Shown here: one piece after another, positions 25,793 to 33,942 of the stretch
Position numbering within the stretch: the stretch's first letter is position 1
Layout of the letters: each line of letters opens with the position of its first letter
Source of the DNA: Acidisarcina polymorpha
GTDB lineage: Bacteria; Acidobacteriota; Terriglobia; Terriglobales; Acidobacteriaceae
NCBI RefSeq assembly: GCF_003330725.1
Contig: NZ_CP030840.1
Coordinates: 992,001 to 1,056,000 of the forward strand
Length of the DNA: 64,000 nucleotides
Reading direction: 5' to 3'
Notes under the pieces: generated by a model
Seen by the model: the letters and a program-made list of their open reading frames with translations, nothing else
Database searches by the model: none
What the model was told of the DNA's origin: nothing
Program-made: the position numbers and the translations under genes

Positions 25793-26482
25793 GTGAGTGA
25801 GAATCAAGGTACGATCCTGATCGTCGAGGATGATCCCCGAATCCAAAAAGTGCTTTACCGTCTCTTTCACGACCAAGGATATCAGACGGAAATTGCGCCC
25901 GACGGCCAGGCCGGAGTCGAATCCTTCCAATCCTGTTCACCGGTTGCGGTCGTGCTCGACTTGATCTTGCCCCGGCTCTCCGGTCTGGAGGTGTGCAAGC
26001 ACATCAAAAGAGTCTCTCCAGAGACACCGGTGCTCATGCTCAGCGCTGTCAGCGAAGTTGTGGACAAGGTTCTGCTGCTGGAACTCGGCGCGGAAGACTA
26101 CGTGACTAAGCCCTTCAGTCCCCGCGAACTGCTGGCGCGTGTGCAGGCCAGCATCCGCCGCCGCCGCAAACCGGAGCCAACTCTCACTTACAAGTTCGGC
26201 GACTGCGAGATCGACTTTCTCAAAATGACCGCGAGAAAGGATGGCGGAAAGATCACTTTGACCGCCCATGAGTTCAAGCTCCTTCGGTTTTTCACCGAGA
26301 ATCCAGAGAGGGTATTGAGCCGTGATGAACTGCTTAATGTGGTGTGGGGCTACAACTCATACCCCACGACTAGAACCGTGGACAACCAAATCTTGAAGCT
26401 GCGACAGAAACTCGAATCGGACCCTGCAAATCCGCGGCATCTGCAAACGATCTATGGCGCTGGCTACAAGTTCGCCCCCTGA
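25793..26482 (+). CDS. OmpR/KdpE-type response regulator
   Basis: About 229 aa, starting at GTG (VSENQGTILIVED) with GGAAAG upstream; an ATG at 25766 is an alternative. The receiver has the acidic pair EDD, the phospho-acceptor Asp in VVLDLILPRLSG and Lys in YVTKPFSPREL. The winged-helix DNA-binding domain has ITLTAHEFKLLRFF and RTVDNQILKLRQKLE, ending TIYGAGYKFAP. The sensor kinase gene follows 15 bases downstream, so they form a pair. The outer-membrane and cupredoxin genes behind them are likely targets or partners. Confidence 0.93.
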   Translation: MSENQGTILIVEDDPRIQKVLYRLFHDQGYQTEIAPDGQAGVESFQSCSPVAVVLDLILPRLSGLEVCKHIKRVSPETPVLMLSAVSEVVDKVLLLELGAEDYVTKPFSPRELLARVQASIRRRRKPEPTLTYKFGDCEIDFLKMTARKDGGKITLTAHEFKLLRFFTENPERVLSRDELLNVVWGYNSYPTTRTVDNQILKLRQKLESDPANPRHLQTIYGAGYKFAP

Positions 26483-26497
26483 GGGACTTGCGCGCTT

Positions 26498-28270
26498 ATG
26501 GCGGTTTTCCGGGGTGTTCGAACTCGTGTTCTGCTGATCGCGGCACTGATTGCTGTCATTGTGACCGTGACTGGCGGCAGCCTGCTCATTGTGCGGGACC
26601 GCGTTCGCCGCCAGGTCGCGCAAGATCTTTCAGCAGACCTTACCCATTCTTTGTCTACCTTCCAGAACATCCAGCGGCAGCGCCGTGACGTTCTTATCCG
26701 CGAAAACGAATTGCTGGCGGATCTGCCAAGTCTCAAAGCGCTCATGACCACTGGCGACAAACGAACCATTGCCGACGGGGCAATCGATCTTTGGAAGGTC
26801 AGCGGCAGCGACCTCTTTGCGTTAGTCGATGCCTACGGACGAGTGCTGATCGTTTATACAAAAGGACGTCCTCCATCCGAGACCCTGGTTGAAGCGCTGC
26901 AACAAACGATGACCCGCCCGCAGGAACATTACCTGACTGCGGATGGCAGGCTCTTTGACTTCTCGATGCGCCCGCTTTACTTCGGGGGCGAGGCTCAGGG
27001 CACTCTGTTGGGGTACGTGATCAGTGGGTACCAGATCGACCGGAACGTCATAGGATTGATCGGACATGCATCAGGAGACGATGCGGCGTTTCTCGCCGGG
27101 CCCAACATCGTAGCAAGTACGCTTTCGCCCGAGTTGCAGCAGGAGTTACTGCTGAAGTTTCCCTCTTTGCTTTCCACCGTCAGCGGCCGAAATGCCGAGG
27201 TAGTCTTGGGAGGAGACCACTATCTTGGGACCGGGGCAGACCTGTCAGGCGAAGCGGAAGGCCAACTCCGACTGGTGGTGCTCAAATCCTTTGCACAGGC
27301 GAATCGATCGATCCGGGAGATCAATCGTCTGGTCTTACTGCTCGGAGCGGCCGCTCTGGTACTGGGTACGCTGCTCATGATCACTCTCTCGCGCATCGTC
27401 ACCGAACCGCTCGAATTGCTGGCACAAGGGGTTCGCGCCTTCGGCTTCGGCAATCCCTCCCATGGGCTTCCCGATAACGGCACAAGAGAGGTGCGCGAAC
27501 TCAGCACTGCATTCGCAAGGATGCGCGGCGAAATCATAATGACAAATCGCGCTCTTCTGGACTCTGAAAGATTAGCAACCATCGGCAGCATGGCAAGTTC
27601 CGTTTCGCACGACCTGAGGCATTACCTGGCCGCCGTCTACGCCAATGCCGAGTTCCTCTCTTCCGCGCGCCTTTCCCAGGAAGAACGGGTGGAACTCTTC
27701 GAGGACATTCAACTCGCGGTGCATGGCGCAACCGAACTTCTCGATTCATTGTTGATCTTCAGCAAGACCGGGGTGGCCTTTCATCGCGAGCGGGACTCGT
27801 TGCTAAGGATTGCCGAGAAAGCCGTTTCATTGCTGAAGGCCCATCCCGAGGCGGAAGGAGTGTCGATTAAGATGGAGTGTGACGATCCTTCGGGTGGGTA
27901 CGCTCTGGTCGATCCAAAGCAGATGCAGCGGGCTATCTACAATCTACTGTTGAACGCTTGCCAGTCGACTCACCGGACTCCGCCTCCGAGAGAGGTCTCC
28001 CTCGTCATATCGAACGCGGGTGATACCGTATCGGTGACCATTACAGACTCGGGTCCGGGCGTTGCCGAGCATATTCGAAACTCGCTCTTCGAACCTTTCG
28101 TCAGCGAAGGCAAGCAAAGCGGAACTGGCTTAGGGTTGACCCTGGCCCATGCGGTCGCCAAGGAACATGGAGGCACAGTTACCCTGGTGAGCACACGACC
28201 GGGCGAGACGGTCTTCCAGCTCTCATTGCAGTTCAACTTTAGTGGTGTCGGGGCAACGACGCCATCGTGA
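26498..28270 (+). CDS. Membrane sensor histidine kinase
   Basis: A 590-aa inner-membrane kinase. There is a transmembrane helix at about residues 11-31, a periplasmic sensor region to about 265 that resembles a double-Cache-type fold, a second helix (LVLLLGAAALVLGTLLMITL) and then a HAMP linker. The dimerisation/phosphorylation box is SVSHDLRHYLAAV, with His as acceptor. The ATPase domain has the N box IYNLLLNACQS, G1 DSGPGVAE and G2 GTGLGLTLA. It is paired with the response regulator upstream and followed closely by the coiled-coil porin-like gene. The signal is unknown; the copper-type protein at the end of the cluster makes a metal or redox signal worth testing. Confidence 0.92.
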   Translation: MAVFRGVRTRVLLIAALIAVIVTVTGGSLLIVRDRVRRQVAQDLSADLTHSLSTFQNIQRQRRDVLIRENELLADLPSLKALMTTGDKRTIADGAIDLWKVSGSDLFALVDAYGRVLIVYTKGRPPSETLVEALQQTMTRPQEHYLTADGRLFDFSMRPLYFGGEAQGTLLGYVISGYQIDRNVIGLIGHASGDDAAFLAGPNIVASTLSPELQQELLLKFPSLLSTVSGRNAEVVLGGDHYLGTGADLSGEAEGQLRLVVLKSFAQANRSIREINRLVLLLGAAALVLGTLLMITLSRIVTEPLELLAQGVRAFGFGNPSHGLPDNGTREVRELSTAFARMRGEIIMTNRALLDSERLATIGSMASSVSHDLRHYLAAVYANAEFLSSARLSQEERVELFEDIQLAVHGATELLDSLLIFSKTGVAFHRERDSLLRIAEKAVSLLKAHPEAEGVSIKMECDDPSGGYALVDPKQMQRAIYNLLLNACQSTHRTPPPREVSLVISNAGDTVSVTITDSGPGVAEHIRNSLFEPFVSEGKQSGTGLGLTLAHAVAKEHGGTVTLVSTRPGETVFQLSLQFNFSGVGATTPS

Positions 28271-28311
28271 CAGCAGGACGCGAAAGAGCCGACAACGGGA
28301 GGAACAAGGCA

Positions 28312-29805
28312 ATGAATTGGCAGCGGTCTTGTATGACGATCGCTTTGTGCCTGGTTGGCATCGGCCCGTCGCCCGCCCAGCAAATTACCGAAAAGCCGAC
28401 CCTCCCCCCAGTCGCTATGCAGCAACAGATCGAAAAGCTTGCCGAGGCGGTGACACTCGAGGAGGCGGAGGTCAAGTCCTCTCAGCAGCAGATCCAGGCT
28501 CTCCGGGAGCAGGTCGCAGCCCTCCAGGAACAATTGGCGGCATCGCGAGCTTCGCCGACTGCCCCGTCCAGCCAGGCGGGGGATAACCCGGTCGGGAGGC
28601 TCAGCGCCGCAGTAGACGCACTTCATGAGCAACAAGACCTTCAACAAAGCGAGATAGCGACCCATGAGCAGACCAAGGTCGAGAGTGCGTCGAAGTTCCC
28701 GGTGAAACTCACCGGTTTGATCCTGATGAACGCCTTCACAAATTCGACTGGTGTCGACGTGATTCAATCGCCGACTCTGGCGACTGGCGGGGCCGGCACC
28801 ACTGGTATTACGTTGCGACAAACCATCCTAGGTTTAGACGCGAGGGGGCCGCATCTGTTCGGCGCCAATACTTCAGCAGATGTCCGCGTGGACTTCTTCG
28901 GTGGCCTAGGTCAGGCGAACTACGCAGCGGAGGGAGGCACTGCGAGACTCCGCACCGCGCATGTCGATCTGGCCTGGAAGCAAACGCGTGCCTTCGTCGA
29001 GATGGATCGTCCTATCATTAGCCCAAACACGCCAAGCTCGCTTACAGCCGTAGCTCAACCCGCGCTCGCCTGGTCCGGCAACCTATGGAATTGGGTGCCA
29101 CAAATCGGCGTAGAGCAAAGCGTGAAGCTGGACCCGAGTTCATCGATGAAGGTAGAAGCCGCAGTAGCAGATGTACCCGATCCGCCCACAATTGGCGTCA
29201 GCACCAGCGCGCCTCCGGCAGCTAGCCTTGCAGAACAGAGCCGCTGGCCAGGTAGTGAAGCCAGGATCGGCTACTCTCGTGAGAATGGCCTGGAGGTGGG
29301 GGCGGCCGGTTACTTCAGCCCACACTCGGCGGGGAAAGACTTTCGCTTTGACGCCTGGGCAGCAACCATCGATTATCGTGTGCCGCTCATCGCCCACCTG
29401 GAGGCGAGCGGCAGCCTCTACCGGGGACTGGGACTAGGAGGACTTGGCGGCGGAGCCTTTAAGGATTATGTATACAGCCAACCCGGCAATAACTACAGCT
29501 ATCGCCCACTCGACGATGTCGGAGGATGGACGCAGTTGAAAGCTCGAGCGACTGAGCGGATTGAGTTCAACACGGCATTCGGCATTGATAACGCTTTCTC
29601 CAGCGAGCTAAAGCAATATACAGCTGGCGGATCGGCTAACTACCAGAACATGGCGCGCAACGCGACGCTTTTTACGAATGTCATTTTCAGCCCAACTGCT
29701 TACACTCTCTTTTCCTTCGAGTATCGTAGGATCGACACCTCTGCCGCAAGTGGATCTCACCTTCTCGCGAATATCTATGGCGTCGCTGCAGGCTATAGGT
29801 TCTAG
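28312..29805 (+). CDS. Outer-membrane porin-like protein with N-terminal coiled coil
   Basis: A 497-aa exported protein starting at an ATG after GGGAGGAAC. It has a signal peptide (to about residue 23, ending SPAQQ), then a coiled coil rich in Gln and Glu (IEKLAEAVTLEEAEV, then QQQIQALREQVAALQEQL) as in DcaP-like porins. The rest is amphipathic beta strands consistent with a barrel, ending in GVAAGYRF with a C-terminal Phe, the usual signal for outer-membrane barrel assembly. It lies between the sensor kinase and the cupredoxin gene, whose start is only three bases after its stop. A transport role is likely; the substrate is unknown. Confidence 0.8.
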   Translation: MNWQRSCMTIALCLVGIGPSPAQQITEKPTLPPVAMQQQIEKLAEAVTLEEAEVKSSQQQIQALREQVAALQEQLAASRASPTAPSSQAGDNPVGRLSAAVDALHEQQDLQQSEIATHEQTKVESASKFPVKLTGLILMNAFTNSTGVDVIQSPTLATGGAGTTGITLRQTILGLDARGPHLFGANTSADVRVDFFGGLGQANYAAEGGTARLRTAHVDLAWKQTRAFVEMDRPIISPNTPSSLTAVAQPALAWSGNLWNWVPQIGVEQSVKLDPSSSMKVEAAVADVPDPPTIGVSTSAPPAASLAEQSRWPGSEARIGYSRENGLEVGAAGYFSPHSAGKDFRFDAWAATIDYRVPLIAHLEASGSLYRGLGLGGLGGGAFKDYVYSQPGNNYSYRPLDDVGGWTQLKARATERIEFNTAFGIDNAFSSELKQYTAGGSANYQNMARNATLFTNVIFSPTAYTLFSFEYRRIDTSAASGSHLLANIYGVAAGYRF

Positions 29806-29808
29806 ACG

Positions 29809-30534
29809 ATGCGGATCAATAGGAAGTTCACCGTCCGCTTCGCTAAACTGGCACTGCTCGGCCTTGCGCTCGCAACTGTGCAGCGGTTTTACGCACAGAA
29901 CCTGACCGAGGTTTCGGGCCAGATCAAAGAGGCTGTCAATGAAGATCCGAAGCGCTCGGAGCCGCCAACAGCCGTCTGGCTCACCCCGCTTCGCCCCGGT
30001 CGCGCGCCAGTTCCAGCCGGGAGCCATGGCTTCACGCTTCTTCAAAAAGACAAACGTTTCACGCCGCACCTGCTGATCATTCCTGTCGGCAGCGTTGTGC
30101 ACTTCCCCAATCGCGACCCGTTCTTCCACAACGTCTTCTCGCTCTTTGATGGACGTCGCTTCGACCTTGGGCTCTATGAAGCCGGATCAAGCAAGGACGT
30201 TACCTTTAACCGCGAAGGCGTTTCCTATGTCTTCTGCAATATACATTCTGAGATGAGCGCTGTAATCATCGCGCTCGCTACGCCTTTCTACACGCAACCG
30301 AATCTGGACGGGCGATTTCGCATTCGCGACGTTCCCGCAGACGATTACATGCTGCACGTGTGGGTAGAGGGCGAAGATCAGGCCGTGTTGGATAGCCTCA
30401 AACGTAAAGTGCATATCTCCGGCACTCATCTTGATCTGGGATCAATCATACTCCCGAAGCGTCCTCAGGTTCCTAACTCGCATGAGAACAAATATGGGCA
30501 GAGTTATGATAATCCAGAGCCCGCTGCCTATTAG
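29809..30534 (+). CDS. Exported cupredoxin-domain protein
   Basis: A 241-aa protein with a signal peptide (ending about residue 29, FYAQN). The middle has a type 1 copper-site pattern: His in DPFFHNVFS, then Cys, His and Met in FCNIHSEMSAV, preceded by IPVGSVVHFPNRD. This is the plastocyanin-like fold called methylamine-utilisation-like in some annotations. The C-terminal part (GRFRIRDVPADDYMLHVWVEG) is a carboxypeptidase-regulatory-like beta domain. It probably sits in the periplasm as an electron carrier or copper-binding protein. It is the last gene of the two-component/porin cluster, and a perfect hairpin overlaps its stop codon. Confidence 0.85.
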   Translation: MRINRKFTVRFAKLALLGLALATVQRFYAQNLTEVSGQIKEAVNEDPKRSEPPTAVWLTPLRPGRAPVPAGSHGFTLLQKDKRFTPHLLIIPVGSVVHFPNRDPFFHNVFSLFDGRRFDLGLYEAGSSKDVTFNREGVSYVFCNIHSEMSAVIIALATPFYTQPNLDGRFRIRDVPADDYMLHVWVEGEDQAVLDSLKRKVHISGTHLDLGSIILPKRPQVPNSHENKYGQSYDNPEPAAY

Positions 30535-30549
30535 TCAATAATAGGCAGC
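30523..30549 (+). terminator. Perfect hairpin over the stop codon of the cupredoxin gene
   Basis: GCTGCCTATTA pairs exactly with TAATAGGCAGC around GTCAA, giving eleven pairs that include the TAG stop. There is no T tract, so it is not a standard intrinsic terminator. It may still stop transcription or protect the 3' end of the mRNA. Confidence 0.55.
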
Positions 30550-30798
30550 GTCGCCGTTGGCGATGATGCTAACCCGGGACGCTAAGTTACAGGCCAACTT
30601 ATGCAAGCGAGTGATGGAGAACGACGTGTTTGTCTCGTCCGCGCGCCTCTTTTGCTAGCTGTTAGCGAGTCATTCCAGGTTCATCTAAAAACGACAATCA
30701 TCTGACATGTTCATGACAATTGGCATAGCTGGCGCAACTACCTTCTGGGTCAGGGCCGAGTTATTGCCTTGTTCGAATATCGAAGTTGAGGAAACATC

Positions 30799-31914
30799 AT
30801 GGAAGAGTCAACGAAAAGCACGAAACGTCCAGTCAATCGCCGCTCCTTGATCAAGGGCGGATTACTGGCGGGGGGCGCCGCTACTTTGGGCGTCGGGCTA
30901 CTAGGAAAAACCACACCGGCGTTCGCTCAAAGCACCGGCGGTTCCTTGAACAAGGGAGACATTGCAATTCTGCGCTTCCTGGCTGCGGCAGAATTCATCG
31001 AGAGCGACCTCTGGGTCCAGTATGCTGAACTGGGCGGTATCGGCGATCAACTTCCTGTTGAAGTGAATCCAAACCAGTCGATGAATGCTTACCAGTCGGC
31101 GCTCTCGAACCTGGACTCCGATGGTCCGCAGTACATCACCAGCAACACGATCGACGAGATCAGCCATGCAGCCTTCATAAATGCATATCTCGAGTCGAAA
31201 GGCGCAGACCCGATCAACCTGGATCAATTCCGCACTCTCCAGGGCAGCACCGCTACCGGAGCCCAGAACATCGGCCGACTCACCAACCTCTTGCATCTGA
31301 ATGTCGACACGAGCTGGTTCGTCCGCTATCGCAGCGCAACGAACCCCGACTTCAACGCCACTTTCCCGCAGGCAATTAACATCACAAACCGTCCTGCCAT
31401 CCCCGCCACTGATGCCGACTTCGAAGGCGCCAGCCACATTCAGGCCATTGCCAACACCGCGGCCTTTCACTTTGGCTCCATCGAGCAAGGCGGTTCGAGC
31501 CTCTATGCTGCCATGAGCAAGAAAGTATCGAGCGCAGAGGTATTGGAGATCACGCTCGGGATCGGTGGCGACGAGATCGCTCACTTCCTGGAGTGGGTCG
31601 ACTTCGCAGGCAACGGAGTTCAGGCGCCTGTCGCTCCCGTCACCGACAAAGGACTCACTTTCCCGAACTTCTTCACCAACCCACCCAACCCGCTCCTTCA
31701 ACCCAGCTTGATCTTCCCCGTTCCCTGTTCGTTCATCCATCAGGATCTTCCTAAGGTCTCGGTAATCCGCCCTATCGCCGACAGAAACGCAGGAGCGATG
31801 GCCGCAGTGGCAGGCCTTACCGCTAGCGGGCTTTTCCTTGGACAGAGCAAGGAGTTCTTCAGCACCGTACAGGCCCTCGCCGCTGAGGCAGACGCAGCTA
31901 TTCGCCAAGTCTAA
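30799..31914 (+). CDS. Tat-exported ferritin-like domain protein
   Basis: A 371-aa protein with a twin-arginine signal (NRRSLIKGGLLAGGA, cleavage near AFAQS). It then has a ferritin-like helical domain: ILRFLAAAEFIESDLWVQY, ISHAAFINAYLESKGADP, IQAIANTAAFHFGSIEQGGSS and GIGGDEIAHFLEWVDF, with Glu/His residues at typical di-iron positions. This is the ferritin_2 or desiccation-related group seen in soil bacteria. GAGGAAAC precedes the ATG. Export by Tat suggests a metal cofactor loaded in the cytoplasm. The role may be iron handling or stress protection outside the membrane; it is not established. Confidence 0.87.
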   Translation: MEESTKSTKRPVNRRSLIKGGLLAGGAATLGVGLLGKTTPAFAQSTGGSLNKGDIAILRFLAAAEFIESDLWVQYAELGGIGDQLPVEVNPNQSMNAYQSALSNLDSDGPQYITSNTIDEISHAAFINAYLESKGADPINLDQFRTLQGSTATGAQNIGRLTNLLHLNVDTSWFVRYRSATNPDFNATFPQAINITNRPAIPATDADFEGASHIQAIANTAAFHFGSIEQGGSSLYAAMSKKVSSAEVLEITLGIGGDEIAHFLEWVDFAGNGVQAPVAPVTDKGLTFPNFFTNPPNPLLQPSLIFPVPCSFIHQDLPKVSVIRPIADRNAGAMAAVAGLTASGLFLGQSKEFFSTVQALAAEADAAIRQV

Positions 31915-31977
31915 ATGCCTAGCCGTAGATACGAAAAACAGCTATAACTACGAACGAAATCTCCCCAGTATCTCCAG

Positions 31978-32029
31978 GTGCGGCTTTTCCAAGCGGAAGA
32001 GCCGCACAGCGTTTTCGGGCGCTTTTTTT
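31978..32029 (+). terminator. Double-hairpin intrinsic terminator
   Basis: GTGCGGCTTTTCC pairs with GGAAGAGCCGCAC (one G-T wobble). A second hairpin, AGCG/CGCT, follows and runs straight into seven T residues at 32023-32029. It ends transcription of the ferritin-like gene. Confidence 0.85.
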
Positions 32030-32093
32030 AAATGGAGTTTTGAAGTTGAGTCGCCTTTGCGTAGGGCCTTCGCCAGCAAGGTCGATGTTGGCG

Positions 32094-32555
32094 CTAGGTT
32101 AGTTGGACGAGAAACAACACTAGTCCCACAGCGACCGCGTCTTCCGTCAGCGCGATAGGCAGATCCTTGCCTCCGATGCCTCGCACAAGCCTAGCGCGTG
32201 CAGCAGCCCCGAGCAGCGTTCCGACAATCGCTCCAAGTGCTCCAAGGGCGATCCCAGCGAGAGTCGAACCAGCCGGTATCCCGATAGCCGCGCCGCTGAT
32301 AGCCCCGAGAACTATGCGGACTGCAAACTGAGGTGGCGTCTTGCGACTTGGGGTCTTCGGGAGTTTATCGTTAACGATCTCACCCAGCGCCGCTAGAGTG
32401 AGTAGCCAGGGTGTCCAGTGGTAACCTAAGAAACCGAGCCAGCTACCGGCGAGGGAGAGGCGTTCCAAACGCGCCGCCCAACTGATCGCAGCTATAGCTG
32501 TCAATGCACGCAGTCCGGAAACGAAACCAAAGCCGAACATTAGTAAGAGTGTCAT
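32094..32555 (-). CDS. DUF4126 membrane protein
   Basis: A 153-aa integral membrane protein with four hydrophobic stretches. It starts MTLLLMFGFGFVSGLRALTA, followed by a loop with LGEIVNDKLPKTPSRKTPP and Gly/Ala-rich helices (LGAISGAAIGIPAGSTLAG). The SGLRALTA opening and the ND-LP-TPSR motif are those of DUF4126. It stands alone on the minus strand, convergent with the ferritin-like gene and its terminator. Function unknown. Confidence 0.85.
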   Translation of the reverse strand: MTLLLMFGFGFVSGLRALTAIAAISWAARLERLSLAGSWLGFLGYHWTPWLLTLAALGEIVNDKLPKTPSRKTPPQFAVRIVLGAISGAAIGIPAGSTLAGIALGALGAIVGTLLGAAARARLVRGIGGKDLPIALTEDAVAVGLVLFLVQLT

Positions 32556-32807
32556 TGTTATGATCCCTCCTTAAAATGCCTGCCTTATCAACGCCGGCCT
32601 GCTGCGCTGAGGCAATGTGCGGAAGCCTCAAGTGTTACAACAATCAACGGAATCGAATCGGTCGTCCCTCATGAAGAATAGTGGTCCGTGACAATAGTGG
32701 AAATTCCATATGCGGGTGAGTTAGTTGCATCTGCGATGCGAAAGGTCCAACGTTGGATCGCAACGTAGGTCAGTCAAAGAAGATGACCTAGCCAAACAGA
32801 TCACGAA
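32556..32807. other. Intergenic region
   Basis: About 250 bases upstream of the DUF4126 gene. No open frame with coding character and no clear RNA signal are visible. Confidence 0.35.
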
Positions 32808-33029
32808 TCAAACCTCCATCTTTCCCCCCTGTAACTTCCAGCGCAGACTCTGATTTTTGATTAAAAGCTCGGCGATCATCAGTCTGAGACGAGAGTTCTC
32901 CTGTTCTAGCTGCAGGGACGACATATCTCCATTCGTGTGATGTGGAGTAAGGGTTACCTCGGTTCGAAGCGTGTGAGCTGTCATCAGACGTACCTCACGC
33001 CTGATCTCCTCACTGAAATTCGGGAGCAT
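32808..33029 (-). CDS. Small putative coiled-coil protein
   Basis: A 73-codon frame whose second half, LQLEQENSRLRLMIAELLIKN then QSLRWKLQ, has a heptad pattern of Leu/Ile with charged residues between, typical of a coiled coil. The first half (MLPNFSEEIRREVRLMTAHT) is unremarkable; ATGs inside (MTAHTL, MSSLQLE) could be the true start. There is no clear ribosome binding site, and the neighbours are unrelated. It may be a small regulatory or scaffold protein, or a chance frame. I do not recognise it. Confidence 0.4.
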   Translation of the reverse strand: MLPNFSEEIRREVRLMTAHTLRTEVTLTPHHTNGDMSSLQLEQENSRLRLMIAELLIKNQSLRWKLQGGKMEV

Positions 33030-33190
33030 CGGGCACAGTTCTCAAGGTAGGCCAACATAATTCGTTCTTACAGACCAATCTGAACCGTTTCCGAGCGCCA
33101 CTTTAGTGGCGTCTACCCGTCGGTTTGTATCTCCAGCAACGGAGCAGAAGCTGCAAATGCGAGGATCCAATGGAAGCTCCGAATTTGCGA

Positions 33191-33232
33191 ACCCCTTCGG
33201 GGTGGGGTCGAACTACCCCTTTCGAGGGGGTA
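33191..33232 (+). promoter_or_regulatory. Tandem GC hairpins in the leader of the NarL-type regulator
   Basis: ACCCC-TTC-GGGGT is followed by TACCCC-TTTCGA-GGGGGTA, two near-perfect stems 40-80 bases before the regulator start. They could alter ribosome access or early transcription. No T tract follows. Confidence 0.35.
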
Positions 33233-33274
33233 AGAGAAAAGGGAGGAAGTCTATACTGGCGCTTGGGGGTGGAG

Positions 33275-33904
33275 ATGAACCCGTCGGACCCAATCAAAAT
33301 CCTCTCTGTGGACGACCATCCGCTGGTTCGCGATGGGATCAATTTTGCGATTCAATCGCAGCCGGACATGGTGGTGGTTGCCGAGGCCGCGGACGGTCAA
33401 CAGGCAGTCGAGGAGTTTCGGCGGCATCGTCCAGACGTGACGTTGATGGACCTGCAAATGCCCCTGATGAACGGCATCGACGCGACAATCGAGATCAAAC
33501 GCATCTCGCCCGCCGCAAGGATCCTAGTGCTGACGACTTACTCCGGTGACGTTCAGGCGACGCGGGCATTGAAGGCAGGAGCCGCCGGCTATCTGTTGAA
33601 AGGTTCGCTGCGGAAAGAGTTAGTGCAAGCCATCCGCGACGTCCATCAGGGAAGACGTCGCATCCAGCCGGAGATTGCATGCGATCTTGCCGGGCATTTC
33701 GATGCGGATATTCTTTCCGCCCGAGAGATCGAAGTCCTCCGAAGCGTCGCCGAGGGATGCTCCAATAAGGTCGTGGCAGGAAATCTTAGTATCGCGGAGG
33801 ACACCGTGAAAGGTCACATGAAGAGTATTATGGCGAAGCTCCAGGCAAACGATCGCACTCATGCAGTTCTCATTGCGATGAAGCGCGGCTTCCTTGACGG
33901 TTAA
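33275..33904 (+). CDS. NarL/FixJ-type response regulator
   Basis: A 209-aa regulator starting MNPSDPIKILSVDDHPLVRDG. The receiver has the DDH acidic site, the phospho-acceptor in VTLMDLQMPLMNG, Thr in VLTTYSG and Lys in YLLKGSLRKEL. The C-terminal LuxR-type HTH reads LSAREIEVLRSVAEGCSNK, then DTVKGHMKSIMAKLQ. An upstream extension of 50 codons is open but has no coding character. The large propeller-type kinase gene follows 38 bases later, and the two should act as a pair. Confidence 0.93.
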   Translation: MNPSDPIKILSVDDHPLVRDGINFAIQSQPDMVVVAEAADGQQAVEEFRRHRPDVTLMDLQMPLMNGIDATIEIKRISPAARILVLTTYSGDVQATRALKAGAAGYLLKGSLRKELVQAIRDVHQGRRRIQPEIACDLAGHFDADILSAREIEVLRSVAEGCSNKVVAGNLSIAEDTVKGHMKSIMAKLQANDRTHAVLIAMKRGFLDG

Positions 33905-33942
33905 ATGACCATCCGGCAGAGTTGAGAGCGAAAGGGGAATGG

